Source: Malacoplasma muris (GTDB taxonomy: Bacteria > Bacillota_I > Bacilli_A > Mycoplasmatales > Mycoplasmoidaceae). Taken from it: DNA of 64,000 nt. The notes under the pieces were generated by a model. That model was not told where the DNA came from. It saw only the letters and a list, made by a program, of their open reading frames with translations, and did not search any database. Positions 44,311 to 55,210 of this stretch are shown piece after piece (position 1 is the first letter of the stretch; every line of letters begins with the position of its first letter). The position numbers and the translations under genes were made by a program. The DNA is taken from contig NZ_CP177248.1 in the NCBI RefSeq assembly GCF_046774425.1, forward strand, positions 186,001 to 250,000. Direction: 5' to 3'.

Positions 44311-45888
44311 ATGACAAAATATAAAAAACTTGGATTATTGTTAAGTGGTGTTGTAGCATCAGCATTAACAGTTGGTGTTGCTATTCCACTAGCAACTAGT
44401 GCTATGAATAATAGTACAAGTATAAAACAAGAAGAAAATAATTCTGGATCAAATGATCAAGGATCAAATATCCAAAAACCAGTTGATCAAGAATCAGTAA
44501 ATTTTACAACTAGACAAAATGTAGCTATAGGTGAAAACTTAACATTTACAGCTGATGTAAAATCTATTTCAAAATCAAATGTTAGTTTAAAATCTGCATC
44601 TACAGATGAAACTCAAGTGGGTTCTACAAAACAATTAACTACTGTTAGTGGCAAAAAACAAGATTATAGAGTAACAACAGAATTTGCAAATAATAGAAAA
44701 TATATGCCAATTCTAGCATATGATGAAAATATAAGTTACAACAATTATTCGCAATCTAGAAGTTATAGCGATGCCAATAAAGAATTATTTCCTGGTTGAG
44801 ACAGAGTTGAAGATAAAAATGCAACTCAAGGATTACAAACAAAAGTGAAATCTTCTGATGGAATGTATGTTTATAAGTTCATAGCAAACAAAACTTTAAA
44901 AGGTGCATTTCCAAACATTGAAGATCAAGAAATTACTTTTTTAGTAATTAATTTACAAGATGCTGGAAATCAAACTTCATCAACAGATTTTAAAACAAGA
45001 TTTGAAAATGATTTGAAAAAAATTCAACCACAATTTGTAAGCATTTCAGGTGTTAATGATTGAAATAAGAGTATGATTCCTAATTTATCTATCGATAAAA
45101 ATCTTAAAAAATTAACTATTTGAGATACTTGAGATACTTTAACAGATTTTAGTGGAATTAATATTCCAAATTCGGTAAAAGAATTAGAAATTAGAAGTAA
45201 TTCTTTAAAAAATATTAATCCATTACAAATACCAAAAGATACTTCTATTATTCATGAAATGGGATTTGGTGCAACTTTCAATTGTATAGATTTAAGTTCT
45301 CAAGGAAAAATGGATGATGCAAAATTGCAAGAAGCAATTGATCTTGTTTATAAAACAAGAATTAAAGAGCGTGCTTTTCAATCAAATTTTGCAGGTGGTT
45401 ACATTTATCAATGAAACTTAAGAAAAACAGGTTTAACATCATTTAACAATGTTACTGTTCCTATGCTTGAGGATGGAACTGGAAGATTCTATATTGCATA
45501 TGTTGCAATTGAGTCAGATGCTGGTTCATCAAATTCAACAAGTAATGAAACAATAACTGATGGAAAAGAACCATCAAATGATGCTAATATTGGTGAATGA
45601 TTTGATTGAAACGAAAATGGTTGAAGTAAAGTAGAAACTGTAATTGTTTCAGCAAAAGATGGCAAAGCTTTAGATTTTGATAAAACTGTTAAAGAAATTA
45701 TTGGATTTATTAATAAATATCCAAATGTAAAAACAATTTATGTTCATAGTTTAACATTTACTGATACAACTAAAAAACCAGCTGATTTAAAAGAAGCAGT
45801 TAAACAAGCTTACACTGGATATCCAGAAAAAATTGATGCAATAACTTTTTCAGATAAATCTCCTGAAACACCAGTAGAAAATAAATAA
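44311..45888 (+). CDS. Surface/secreted protein, P35-like
   Basis: 525 residues, many TGA-Trp codons. An N-terminal basic-hydrophobic signal (residues 4-32) has no lipobox Cys; residues after it are Asn/Gln/Ser-rich and probably exposed. The middle has leucine-repeat-like stretches (LKKLTIWDTWDTLTDF, VKELEIRSNSLKNI). The later block NFAGGYIYQWNLRKTGLTSF resembles the P35-type family of M. penetrans relatives, an assignment made from memory and weak. A near-consensus promoter and AAGGAGG site suggest high expression. No enzyme motif. Confidence 0.6.
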
Positions 45889-45903
45889 TATATTAATATA
45901 TTG

Positions 45904-45945
45904 AAAATTCATAATCATTAATTTGATTATGAATTTTTTATTTTA
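45904..45945 (+). terminator. Intrinsic terminator of the surface protein gene
   Basis: Stem AAAATTCATAATCA/TGATTATGAATTTT-type pairing with a short loop and T-run. Confidence 0.8.
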
Positions 45946-46090
45946 ATTTTCTGTTTTACTTCTATTTATATTGTTAAATACTTATAGACATTTATATTTT
46001 GATAAACTATATTTGTAATAATTTAATATAATAATTCTATGTAAATTTTATTTACAATAAATTTTGCAGATTTTAAACAGGTGATAAATT

Positions 46091-46552
46091 ATGGCTACAA
46101 TTGAAATACGTAATGTAACTCAAAATGAAAAAGAAGAAATTTTAAAACTTGCTAGAAATTTAGTTGAAGAATATGAAGATAAAAATTCTTTAAACTATAA
46201 CCAAATGGTTGAAAAAATGAGAGCAGGAATAAATCAAAGAATTGTTGATTTTAAATCAATTTGATTTGATAGACAACTTGCTGGTTATTTTCATATTGGA
46301 AAAAAAGATGAACAAATTATTGAAGTTTATTTCTTATATGTTTATGAAAATTTTAGAAAAAAGCATATTGGATCTCAAGTTTTAGAACATGCTGTAATAC
46401 AAGCATCTAATAGAAATAAGATTTTGCAAATACAAGTAAGTGAAAATAATGCATATGCTATTAAATTTTTAACAGAATTTGGTTTTAAAAAGACAAATTC
46501 AAATGACTCTAATGTTGTTGTATTTGAAGTGGATGCAAGAAAAAAGTTTTAA
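46091..46552 (+). CDS. GNAT-family N-acetyltransferase
   Basis: 153 residues. IRNVTQNEKEEILKLA begins the first strand and helix, YFLYVYENFRKKHIGSQVLEHAV holds the acetyl-CoA-binding motif A (R/Q-x-x-G-x-G/A type), and NNAYAIKFLTEFGFKKT motif B. The acceptor cannot be predicted. A CAGGTGAT site precedes the ATG. One TGA-Trp. Monocistronic. Confidence 0.85.
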
Positions 46553-46587
46553 TTTATATTCTAGAAAAAATATATATTGTATTAATT

Positions 46588-46618
46588 ATCATTGACTTAA
46601 ATGTCAATGATTTTTCTT
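46588..46618 (+). terminator. Intrinsic terminator of the GNAT gene
   Basis: Stem ATCATTGAC/GTCAATGAT with a 6-nt loop and T-run. Confidence 0.8.
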
Positions 46619-46631
46619 TATATATTTATTT

Positions 46632-46658
46632 TTAGCACTCTAATTTGTAGAGTGCTAA
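46632..46658 (+). promoter_or_regulatory. CIRCE operator (HrcA binding site)
   Basis: A perfect TTAGCACTC-N9-GAGTGCTAA. Its right arm begins inside the -35 region of the promoter below, so HrcA binding should block transcription. Confidence 0.95.
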
Positions 46659-46673
46659 AAATGGTGTTATAAT
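46645..46673 (+). promoter_or_regulatory. Promoter of the CIRCE-controlled gene
   Basis: TTGTAG (46645-46650), 17-bp spacer, TATAAT (46668-46673) extended by TGT. It overlaps CIRCE. Confidence 0.7.
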
Positions 46674-46701
46674 ACTTTATATAAAGAATGAGGTATTTAT
46701 T

Positions 46702-47100
46702 ATGAATGAAAAAATTTATGAATTAAAAATAAGAGAAAAAGAACTTGAGACTAAAATTATTGAATTAATTAAAAAAGACAATTTAAGCGAAGAAGAAAAG
46801 AATAATTTAACAGCTTTTCAAAATGAATTAAAGAATGTCAATAAAGAAATTAAAGAATTAAAAGAATCTATAGATAATTGATCATGCTCATACTCTTACA
46901 CTTCTAAGAATGGAAAAATAGAAAAACATTTTTCTATAAATAATAAAGAAGTCTCAGAACAAGAATATAGAGAATTTGTTGTAAATAAAAATATGTTACA
47001 AAAAAAACAAAACCAATTTTTTTCACTTGGAAAAATGATTGATCATATATTTAATAACTATGATGAAAATGGATCATTTACGAGATTATTAAATTGATAA
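46702..47100 (+). CDS. HrcA/CIRCE-regulated protein of unknown function
   Basis: 132 residues. The N-terminal half (about 1-60) is a charged coiled coil (KIREKELETKIIELIKK...). It is followed by a Ser/Tyr-rich beta-hairpin-like part after a TGA-Trp, and a C-terminal helix (LGKMIDHIFNNYDENG). No cysteine pair, zinc motif or chaperone signature (J domain, Hsp20, GrpE) is visible. It ends Trp(TGA)-TAA. Control by a perfect CIRCE with an extended -10 promoter indicates a heat-shock protein that I cannot place in a known family. Single-gene transcript with its own terminator. Confidence 0.8.
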
Positions 47101-47102
47101 TT

Positions 47103-47144
47103 AAAAATCTAAAATGCTCATATTAGAAGTATTTTAGATTTTTT
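47103..47144 (+). terminator. Intrinsic terminator of the CIRCE-controlled gene
   Basis: Stem AAAATCTAAAAT/ATTTTAGATTTT with a 16-nt loop and T-run, two bases after the stop. Confidence 0.75.
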
Positions 47145-47253
47145 AATACTATTAATTCTTCTCTTTATTACCATTTGTAATTTATATCTAATTATCTGGT
47201 TTTATATTGTAAAATATATTTAATTTTTAATTCTTATTTTTTAAGGATAGGTT

Positions 47254-48126
47254 ATGGAAAAAATTAAATATGGATATATTGTTGATTCAGCTATTAGTAT
47301 GAGTGATGAGGAATTAAAAGAACTTAACATAAATAAAGTATGTTTTGGAATTACAGATTCATTAAATAATGAGTATGAAGATGACAATAAAATTTTGACT
47401 ACAGATGTTATTATGTCAAAGTTAAAAGAAGGTATAACTTTTAAATCTAATGCTGTTAGTCCTGGTAAAGTAATGGTTTGCCTTGAAGAGATGATTGATA
47501 AATATGAAAATATAATATTGTTTACAATCTCATCAGGTTTATCATCTTTTTATCAAAATGTTCAATATTTAACAGATGAGTATAAAGGTAAGTTTCATAT
47601 AGTTGATACTGGTGAAATTGGTTATGGTATTAGAAACATTGTTTTAGAATCAAAAAAAATGTTGGAAAAAGAAAATAAATCTTTAGATGAAGTTTTGAAA
47701 TATGCTAGAAAACAAAACAAATTGAATTATACAATGTTTACTTGTAGATCATGAGAACCTCTTAGAAAGAGTGGTAGAGCTCCAGCAATTTTAGCTAAGA
47801 CATTTGATTTTTTTAAAACAAAACCTTTAATAAGATTTGAACTAAAAAATAAACTAGGTGGAATTGCAACAAGTTTTAAAAAGCAAGTGGGAAAAATGAT
47901 AGCAACTTTTTTTAGCACTTTTAAAAATATATCTTTATCAAAGATTAAAACAATTGTTTTTTATAATAATAATGTTGATGAAGAAGAAGCAAAATATATT
48001 AGGGATGAAATAATAAAGAACTTTAATGTTGAAAAAAATAAGATTATTGAGTGTTTTGTTCCTAATTTAGTATTAATTTATACATCAAATCAATCATTTG
48101 GCATTCATATTCAAACAGAGGAATAA
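47254..48126 (+). CDS. DegV-family fatty-acid-binding protein
   Basis: 290 residues. DegV (FakB-like) proteins bind fatty acids and present them to a fatty-acid kinase. YGYIVDSAISMSDEE, the FTISSGLSSFYQNV loop, VDTGEIGYGIRN, and WEPLRKSGRAPAILAKTF mark the family; the last is a diverged form of LKYLxKGGRIS. One TGA-Trp. It leads the run to the unknown gene and cmk. Confidence 0.85.
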
Positions 48127-48137
48127 TTGTATTACTT

Positions 48138-48857
48138 ATGATTAATGATTCATTTAAAGAAGAAGACTTATTAGAACCATTTGATGTTGAAGCTACATTA
48201 AAGGAAACAAGGGTTAAAAAATATAAGTCATATAGAGTAAAAATTAAAAAAGACTATAATGAACTTGAAAAAGGAAATGCTGAAAAAGATTATTTAAATT
48301 CTTTTGAAAAATCAATAAAAAAAATAAATCCTAAGTTAATTATTAACCAAAATGATCCAAAGCAAATGTTTATGGATATAGTAGTTAATGAAACTAGTGC
48401 TCATGGTTATCTTGATAAAGCAAAAACAACTTTGAATAAAATAGAAAGCAAAAAATTACAAGACATTATTTTTCAATCATCAAATTATGAAGACAAATTT
48501 CAAAGTGATCCAACATTTGATAAAGAAGGTAATTTATCACTTGATTGATTGAAAAATGACTCTAATTTTACTACTCTTAAAAGGTTGCAACAATGAAATA
48601 ATTTCATGATAAATAATAAACATAATATAGAAAATATTTTAAAAGAAAAAAGTTATGTTTTTAAAACTTCAATTTCTAAAAGTCAAACAGAATCAATCGT
48701 TAATAGTATATTACCAAAAAGCATTGAAAAGAAAGCTGTTTATAAAAATGTGAAGTTAAAGAAAATTTTTTATATATTGTTTTTTTTGTTTTTCTTTAAT
48801 AATTTTATTAATTTTTATATTTTTAATTTTATTATTAGTCTAAGGAGATTATTATGA
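48138..48857 (+). CDS. Tail-anchored-looking protein of unknown function
   Basis: 239 residues, two TGA-Trp codons. A charged, mostly helical body rich in Lys, Asn and Asp leads to one Phe/Ile-rich membrane segment at the very end (about residues 212-235), so it may be held in the membrane by its C-terminus. It begins 11 bases after the degV stop and overlaps cmk by four bases. Family not recognised. Confidence 0.65.
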
Positions 48858-49519
48858 GTTACAAAATTGCAATTGATGGTCCAGCTAGTAGTGGTAAATC
48901 TACTGTAGCTAAGATTATAGCAAAGAATAATGATTTAGTATTTATTTCAACAGGTTATTTATTTAGAGCATATGCACTAATATTAAGAAATAATAATTTA
49001 CTTGAATCTACTCCAGATGCAGTTATTTCTTTTTTACAAAAAAGAATGATAGAAGTAAAAAATGAAAGATTGTTTATTGATGGAAAAGATTATACAAATG
49101 AATCAAAATCTGAACAAATTTCTGATTTTGCATCTGATTTAGCTACTAAAGACTATATTAGAGCTTACTATAATCATGTTGTTCAAGAAATGATTGAAAA
49201 TATGAATGTTGTAATGGATGGTAGAGATATTGGTACAATAATAATGCCAAATGCTAATTTAAAAATATATCTTACAGCATCTATAACTGAACGTGCTAGA
49301 AGAAGAACAAAAGAATTAAAAGAATTAGGTAAAAAAGTAAGTTTTTATAAAATATGGCTTGATATATGTAAAAGGGATTATGTAGACAAACATAGAAAAA
49401 TTGCTCCATTGAAAAAAGCAAAAGATGCAATTTTAATTAAAACAAATAAAAAATCTATTCAAGAAGTTGTTGATGCAATACAAAAGCATATAAATAATAC
49501 AAGAAAAGTAGAAAAATAA
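48854..49519 (+). CDS. cmk: Cytidylate kinase
   Basis: Phosphorylates CMP and dCMP. P-loop GPASSGKST (9-17), the STGYLFRAYAL substrate region, MDGRDIGTIIMPNA, and LTASITERARRR(T) lid. 221 residues. The start has an AAGGAG site inside the end of the upstream gene. The stop and the der start overlap as TAATG; cmk-der-gpsA is a common Firmicute order. Confidence 0.94.
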   Translation: MSYKIAIDGPASSGKSTVAKIIAKNNDLVFISTGYLFRAYALILRNNNLLESTPDAVISFLQKRMIEVKNERLFIDGKDYTNESKSEQISDFASDLATKDYIRAYYNHVVQEMIENMNVVMDGRDIGTIIMPNANLKIYLTASITERARRRTKELKELGKKVSFYKIWLDICKRDYVDKHRKIAPLKKAKDAILIKTNKKSIQEVVDAIQKHINNTRKVEK

Positions 49520-50847
49520 TGTTAACAGTAGCAATTGTTGGAAAACCAAATGTGGGCAAATCTACTCTGTTTAATAGAATTATCAAAAAAAATAAGTCTA
49601 TTATTGATGATTTACCTGGTGTTACACGTGATCGTATTTATGCAAAGGCAACTTGACTAACAAAAGATTTTTATTTAATTGATACAGGTGGACTAACTCA
49701 AAATAATTTTGATTTTAAACAACAAATAGAAACTCAAGTTTCTTTTGCCATTGAAGAATCAAACATTATTATTTTTTTAGTTTCTAGTAAAGATGGAATT
49801 AATACAGATGATCTATATGTAGCTAAACTTCTTAAAAAAAATAAAAACAAAAAAATAATTATAGTTTCAAATAAAAGTGAATCAGCACAAGTAAATGAAG
49901 CTGAGTTTTATAAACTTGGCTTTGGGAAACCAATATTTATTTCATCATCTCATGGTATTGGAATAGGTGATTTGTTAGATAAAATAGTAAGTTATGATAC
50001 TGGAAATATTAAAGATAGTGAATCATATAAGTTTTGTATAATTGGTAGACCAAATGTTGGAAAATCATCACTTGTAAATGCTATCCTTAATAAGGAAAGA
50101 GTAATTGTCTCTGATATTGCTGGAACAACAAGAGATGCAATTGATACTGATTTTAAAAAAGATAATAATTTATATACAATTATAGACACTGCTGGGATTA
50201 AAAGAAAAGGTAAAATAGGTATAGGTGTTGATAAATATGCTTTTATTAGAGTTGAACAATCTATTCATAGAAGTAATTTAATTGTTGTTTTATTGGATGG
50301 AAGTCAAGAATTTAATGAGCAAGATGAAATAATTGCAGGTCTTGCATATAAAGCAAATATACCATGTATTATTGCTGTTAATAAATGAGACCTTGTTTCA
50401 AAAAATGAATTTACTATGAGAGAGATGGAGAAAAAAATAAAAGCAAAATTTCAATTTCTATCATGAGCACCAATAGTATTTTTTAGTGCAAAAGAAAATA
50501 AGAGAATTTCAACATTGTTTGATAACATTCTTAATATTCAAGAAAATGCAACAAAAAAATTTTCTTCAAAGGTTTTAACTGAAGTAATTGCAAGGGCACA
50601 AATGTTAAATAATCCACCAAGTTTTAAAACTGGAAGAATTAAAATTAATTATGTAACTCAAGTTAATGGTCAGATTCCTACATTTGTATTGTTTTGTAAT
50701 AATCCTAATTATTTGCATTTTAGTTATGCAAGATATTTAGAAAATGAAATAAGAGAAAAGTTTGGTTTAAACAATGTTCCTATAACATTGTATTTTAAAA
50801 AGAAAACAGAAGATTTAAGAAAAGGTAAAGATTTTGATTATGAATAA
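49519..50847 (+). CDS. der: Ribosome-associated GTPase Der (EngA)
   Basis: An essential double GTPase for 50S assembly. The first G domain has GKPNVGKST (8-16), DLPGVTRD and DTGG; the second has GRPNVGKSS (176-184), DIAGTTRD, DTAG and NKWD (Trp from TGA). A C-terminal KH-like domain ends the 442 residues. Overlaps cmk by one base and gpsA by 8. Confidence 0.95.
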
Positions 50848-51871
50848 TAAAATTGCAATTTTAGGAACAGGAGCTTGAGGGACTGCTTTATCTTGTTGTT
50901 TATCTAATAATGGGTATGAAGTGGAAATGTGAGGTATTAATCCTAGTGAAATAAAAGATTTAAATTCAGGATATAATAGAAAATTTTTTGGAAATAAGAA
51001 ATTATTTGCAAAAGTAAAAGCTAATATAGATTTACAAGAAGTAATTGAAAATGCAAAATATATTTTACTTGCTATTCCATCAACATTCATTATTGAAGTG
51101 TTAGATAAAGTTAAACCTTTTATGAACAATAAGAATAAATATATAATCATTAATGTTGCAAAAGGTCTTGATCCAATAACAAATAATGTATGAAGTAAAT
51201 CAATTTATAAAAATCTGAAAAAATATAACATAGATTTAGCCACTTTAATTGGTCCATCTTTTGCCATAGATGTTTTTGAAAAAAAACCAACAGTTGTAAA
51301 TGTTGTTTCTAAAAAATTGGATGTTGCAAAAGATGTTGCACAATTATTTAATTCTGATTTTTTTAAAGCTGTACCTTGTAAGGATGAAATTGGATCGCAA
51401 ATTCTAGCATCTTTGAAAAATCTTTTAGCAATTGCAATAGGAATTTCTGAGGAAAATCATAATTCTATTAATACTATATCTGCACTATTGACACAAGGAG
51501 TTAATGAAATGCAATTGATTGCTAAACATATGGGTGCTAAGGATAAAACAATTTTACAGTTTTGTGGTATTGGTGATATATTTTTAACTTGCACTTCAAA
51601 TAAATCTAGAAATTTTACATTTGGAAAGCAAATTTTTAAAAATGGTCTTGATAAAGTTTTAAAAGAAAATAAAGCAACAGTAGAAGGATATAAAGTTTAT
51701 CCAATTGTTAAAAAAATAATAAATCAAAAGAAATTAGATGTTCCTGTTTTTAAACTTATAATAAAAGTTTTAGACAAGAAACTTGAACCATCAAAGTTTG
51801 TAGATACAGCATTAGATGATTTGATGTGAACTGAAATAAATAATCCAAAAGATTCACAAAAAAATAAATAA
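50840..51871 (+). CDS. gpsA: Glycerol-3-phosphate dehydrogenase (NAD(P)+)
   Basis: Interconverts dihydroxyacetone phosphate and glycerol-3-phosphate for phospholipid synthesis. The NAD fold starts with GTGAWGTA (9-16). INVAKGLD, the LIGPSFA loop, the LKNLLAIAIGI motif with catalytic Lys, and GIGDIFLTCTS are present. The last is the substrate-binding motif with the usual Arg-rich end replaced by SNKSRNF. 343 residues with several TGA-Trp. It works alongside plsX of this window in lipid supply. Confidence 0.93.
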
Positions 51872-51944
51872 TATAGTTTTAACTATAAATTTATTAGATA
51901 ATAATATATGTATAAAAACACTTTAATAGAAAGGGATAATTCTT

Positions 51945-52922
51945 ATGACAAATAAAAATAAAAAATTAATGGGCATGAATATATCAATTGCATGCATGTC
52001 TATTCTTGGTATTATTTTTTTATTGGTTGGTTTATTAATTAATTATGTATTTAATAATGAAACTAATGTATCTAAAACTATAATGCTTATATTTACAGCG
52101 CTTTCTTGTGTTTCTTTTATTTCTGTAGCAGTGCTTGCTGTTGTTTCATGTTTTAAATCTAGAGAAATTAGTAACAAAGAATTAGAAGATAATATTTCTG
52201 AAGTGCAACATATGGCTTCTCATGAATCATTAAATGCATATGAGTATGAAAACATGAATGTTCAAGAAAATTTTCAAAATGATAAATTGGCAAATAAAAA
52301 CATAAATAATAATCAAGTTGAAAATTATTTTGAAGAAAACAGTATTGTTTTAGAGCAAAATAATGTTGCAAACCAAGATTCAAATATTAATGAACAAGTT
52401 GTGTCAACTTTTCCTTCATTTAATCAAAGAAACAGTGTATCTTTAGAAAATAATCAAGAATCACATGTAGATGAAAATATCCCAGATGCTAGCAACCCCT
52501 TTGTAAATGTTCCTATTATAAATAATGCTATTGTAACTTCTAATGTAGAGCAAAAAGTCAATAATAGAGAAAATACAATTATTGAAAAACCAGCTATAGT
52601 AGAAAATGAAAATGTAAGTGAAAATTCTTATAATGTTCCATCTGCTCAACCAATGCCTACTGTTATTCAACAACCACAATTTTCAAATAGACCAAAACCT
52701 ACATATATACCTGGATCAAAACCAATGCCTAAGCCTTTAGCAAGACCTATTTCATCTAGTAATTTTAATAGTAGACCAGTATCACAAAATGTGCCATTGC
52801 CAAACAAAACTCCTTCAACAAGCACACTTCAACAAAAACCATTACCTAAAATTGTTGCTACTCCAAGTAGTAGTAATTCAGAAAATAATAATTCTATATT
52901 TTCATCTAGATTTAAAAAATAG
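51945..52922 (+). CDS. Membrane protein with Asn/Gln- and Pro-rich tail
   Basis: 325 residues. Two membrane segments at about 12-35 and 43-70 precede a long hydrophilic region rich in Asn, Gln, Glu and Ser, ending in about 90 residues with many Pro (RPKPTYIPGSKPMPKPLARP). No Trp and no TGA. Low-complexity Pro-rich tails are typical of mycoplasma cytoskeletal or attachment-organelle proteins; that role here is inference. An AAAGGG site precedes the start and a terminator follows. Confidence 0.65.
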   Translation: MTNKNKKLMGMNISIACMSILGIIFLLVGLLINYVFNNETNVSKTIMLIFTALSCVSFISVAVLAVVSCFKSREISNKELEDNISEVQHMASHESLNAYEYENMNVQENFQNDKLANKNINNNQVENYFEENSIVLEQNNVANQDSNINEQVVSTFPSFNQRNSVSLENNQESHVDENIPDASNPFVNVPIINNAIVTSNVEQKVNNRENTIIEKPAIVENENVSENSYNVPSAQPMPTVIQQPQFSNRPKPTYIPGSKPMPKPLARPISSSNFNSRPVSQNVPLPNKTPSTSTLQQKPLPKIVATPSSSNSENNNSIFSSRFKK

Positions 52923-52931
52923 TTACTTTTT

Positions 52932-52960
52932 AGTTTGATTAAAAATCAAACTTTTTTTAT
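52932..52960 (+). terminator. Intrinsic terminator
   Basis: Stem AGTTTGATT/AATCAAACT with a 3-4-nt loop and seven T. Confidence 0.8.
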
Positions 52961-52972
52961 TTAAAAATAAAA

Positions 52973-53000
52973 AAACTATAACTTTTAAATAGCTATAGTT
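52973..53000. repeat. Left direct repeat (target duplication) of the IS30 element
   Basis: 28 bases identical to 54180-54207. The repeat is itself an inverted repeat (AACTATA ... TATAGTT), and on its left side it is flanked by A/T runs as in a terminator. Confidence 0.85.
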
Positions 53001-54179
53001 CCCTGAATGAAATATGAAGTGCAACATCATAATAGCACAACTTATAACTCATAGCCAATAAAATGGTTATGAGTTTTTATTACCTTTCTATATAATGTTT
53101 ATTTATTTCATGACTTGATTTAAAACCAAACATTTTTCTTGGCATGAAGTTTATCCTATTTTGTAGTCTAACTACATCATCATCTGTTAATAAATCAAAG
53201 TTTGTTCCTTTTTTATAAAATCTTCTAATAATACCATTAGCATTTTCATTGCTTCCTCTTTGAAATGAAGCATATGGTTCACAATAATAAATTTTGCAAT
53301 TTAATCAATAGGCAAGGATTCCTATTTTATTAAACTCAATTCCATTATCTATTGTGATTGTTTTTACTTTTAAATTATTTTCTTCAACCAATTTTTTAAT
53401 TGTTGAATTTATTGTAAAAGAATTTTTATTTTTGACTTTAATAATATATGTCATTCTTGTAACTCTTTCTACTAGAGTTAGCAAATTACTATATCCAGCT
53501 TTTCTTTTTCCAATAATTAAATCTGCTTCAAAATGTCCATACTCTTCTCTTTTTTCTATTTTAGAAGGTCTAGCTCAAAAAGGAAATACATATTTTTCAT
53601 CAAATTTAGAAAACATACCTTTATGTCTTTTTCTTCCTTTTACATATCCTTTTCTGAGTCTATCTGATCTTTTTAATTTTCATCTATTGGATTTTATTCA
53701 ATTAAAAACCTGTCTAGAACTTGGTGTTTTGACACAAGGATAATTTTTTTTAATATAATGACAAGTTGCTTCAACTCCATGATCTATTTTTCTAAATTTA
53801 TCTAAAAATAGATCTGTAAAGCTTTTGTATCTATCAAGATAAAAAGCATGAGAATTTCATTTTCTATTTAAATATTTTTTATGAGCATTATTAGAATTAT
53901 ATATTCCACAAGATTCATTTCTTTTTAATTCTCTTGATATTGTAGATCTATGTCTATTCAATTCTTTTGCAATTGAATTTAAAGATCTTCTTTCTTGGTA
54001 GAACATAAATTCAATTAATGCTCTTTCTTTTTCTGATAAATGGTTGTATAACATAGTGGGTGTCTCGTTGTTGTGAAAAAATAAGGGCACCTTTTTCTTT
54101 TGTCCTATTTTATGTAAACAAAAAAATGAAGTGCACATATATTTTACAATATGTGTTGCACTTCATATTTCAATCGAGC
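53001..54179 (-). mobile_element. IS30-family insertion sequence
   Basis: About 1.18 kb with terminal inverted repeats sharing the 19-base core TGAAATATGAAGTGCAACA (53008-53026) and its complement (54154-54172). One transposase is on the minus strand and an internal terminator hairpin (AACTCATAGCC/GGTTATGAGTT, near 53045-53077) lies beyond it. It is bounded by a 28-base target duplication of a hairpin, which is the known behaviour of IS1630 of M. fermentans. Confidence 0.88.
53080..54054 (-). CDS. IS30-family transposase, intact
   Basis: 324 residues from the ATG at 54054. An N-terminal helix-turn-helix (SLNSIAKELNRHRSTISREL) for end binding precedes the DDE core: D in HFEADLIIG, D in ITIDNGIEF, E in SNENANGIIRRFYKKG. 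All are intact, with several TGA-Trp codons, so it is probably active. The frame is open to an ATG at 54138, but a promoter in the inverted repeat (TTGAAA, 16 bp, TATTGT) would start transcription too close to that codon, so the internal start is preferred. Confidence 0.88.
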
Positions 54180-54207
54180 AAACTATAACTTTTAAATAGC
54201 TATAGTT
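54180..54207. repeat. Right direct repeat (target duplication) of the IS30 element
   Basis: 28 bases identical to 52973-53000. It lies 8 bases past the end of the minus-strand gene 54216-55046, where that gene's terminator stem would be, but the T-run is now on the far side of the IS. Confidence 0.85.
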
Positions 54208-54215
54208 TTTAAATA

Positions 54216-55046
54216 TTATTTATTTTCAATTAGTTTAATATTTTTGAAATCAATTTCTACAATTTTTTTAAGTTCTTGAACATATTTTTGATCAAGGTTT
54301 TGTAATTTTATAATTATATTAAAATTTAAAAAATATCTAAAAATAATATTATTAATTTGTAGTATTGATCATCTATCTGCATCACTTAAAACTTCAGCTT
54401 TATCAAAAATGATATTATCGATTATTGAATCTTTTAATTTCATTTTAGCTTTAGCTTTTTCAAGTTGTTTATTCATTTTTTGTTCAGTTTTAACAACAAA
54501 ACCAAATTTGATCATATAATCAATTTTTTTCATTACATAATCTTTAATTGCAAGTCCTTTGTTTTTAGGAATCACTTTAGTTATTATTCATAAATAAAAT
54601 ATTCCAATTATTAATGTAATTACTGTAAATACTAGTGCTACTATTGTGTTGCCTGTTCCAAAAGCTTTTTGTCATGCTTCCCCTACAGTTTGCACTGTTG
54701 ATCCAGCTTTTCCAATATTAATTGTGGCATTAACTGCATCAATAATTGGAGATGCGACTCCTGTTATTAAACAAACAACAAAGGCAATAAGTGAAATTCA
54801 ACAAATAAAATCAATTAATAATATTCAAATTGGTCTTTTTATAATAGAATTTGTATTATGTCTAAAATGATTTGATCTCATTAAAAATGAAATTATTATG
54901 TAGCAGAATTTATTTCCATATCTTAAACGATAATCTAATTGACTATTCAATCATGTGAAATATCTGTCAGAAGTGAATAGATTACTAGATATGCAACTAT
55001 TTTTATCAATATTTTCAATATTGTTATTTGTTATTATTAATTCCAT
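54216..55046 (-). CDS. Membrane protein of unknown function
   Basis: 276 residues on the minus strand with eight TGA-Trp codons. A soluble N-terminal part of about 80 residues precedes two membrane segments (about 88-110 and 140-163) separated by a Gly/Ala/Thr-rich loop, and then a Lys-rich helical C-terminal half (KTEQKMNKQLEKAKAKMK). An AAAAGGAAAA site precedes the ATG. No family recognised. The IS30 element is inserted directly downstream, in its terminator. Confidence 0.7.
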
Positions 55047-55210
55047 AATTTTCCTTTTATCTAATAAGACTAATATATTTTATTACAATAATCACTAATT
55101 TATTTTATAGTTATAGTAACAAACTTATATTTTATGTATTCATAATATAAATTAATAATGATTATTAATTCATATTAAAATGAATATATATTATATCAAT
55201 GGAGATTAAT

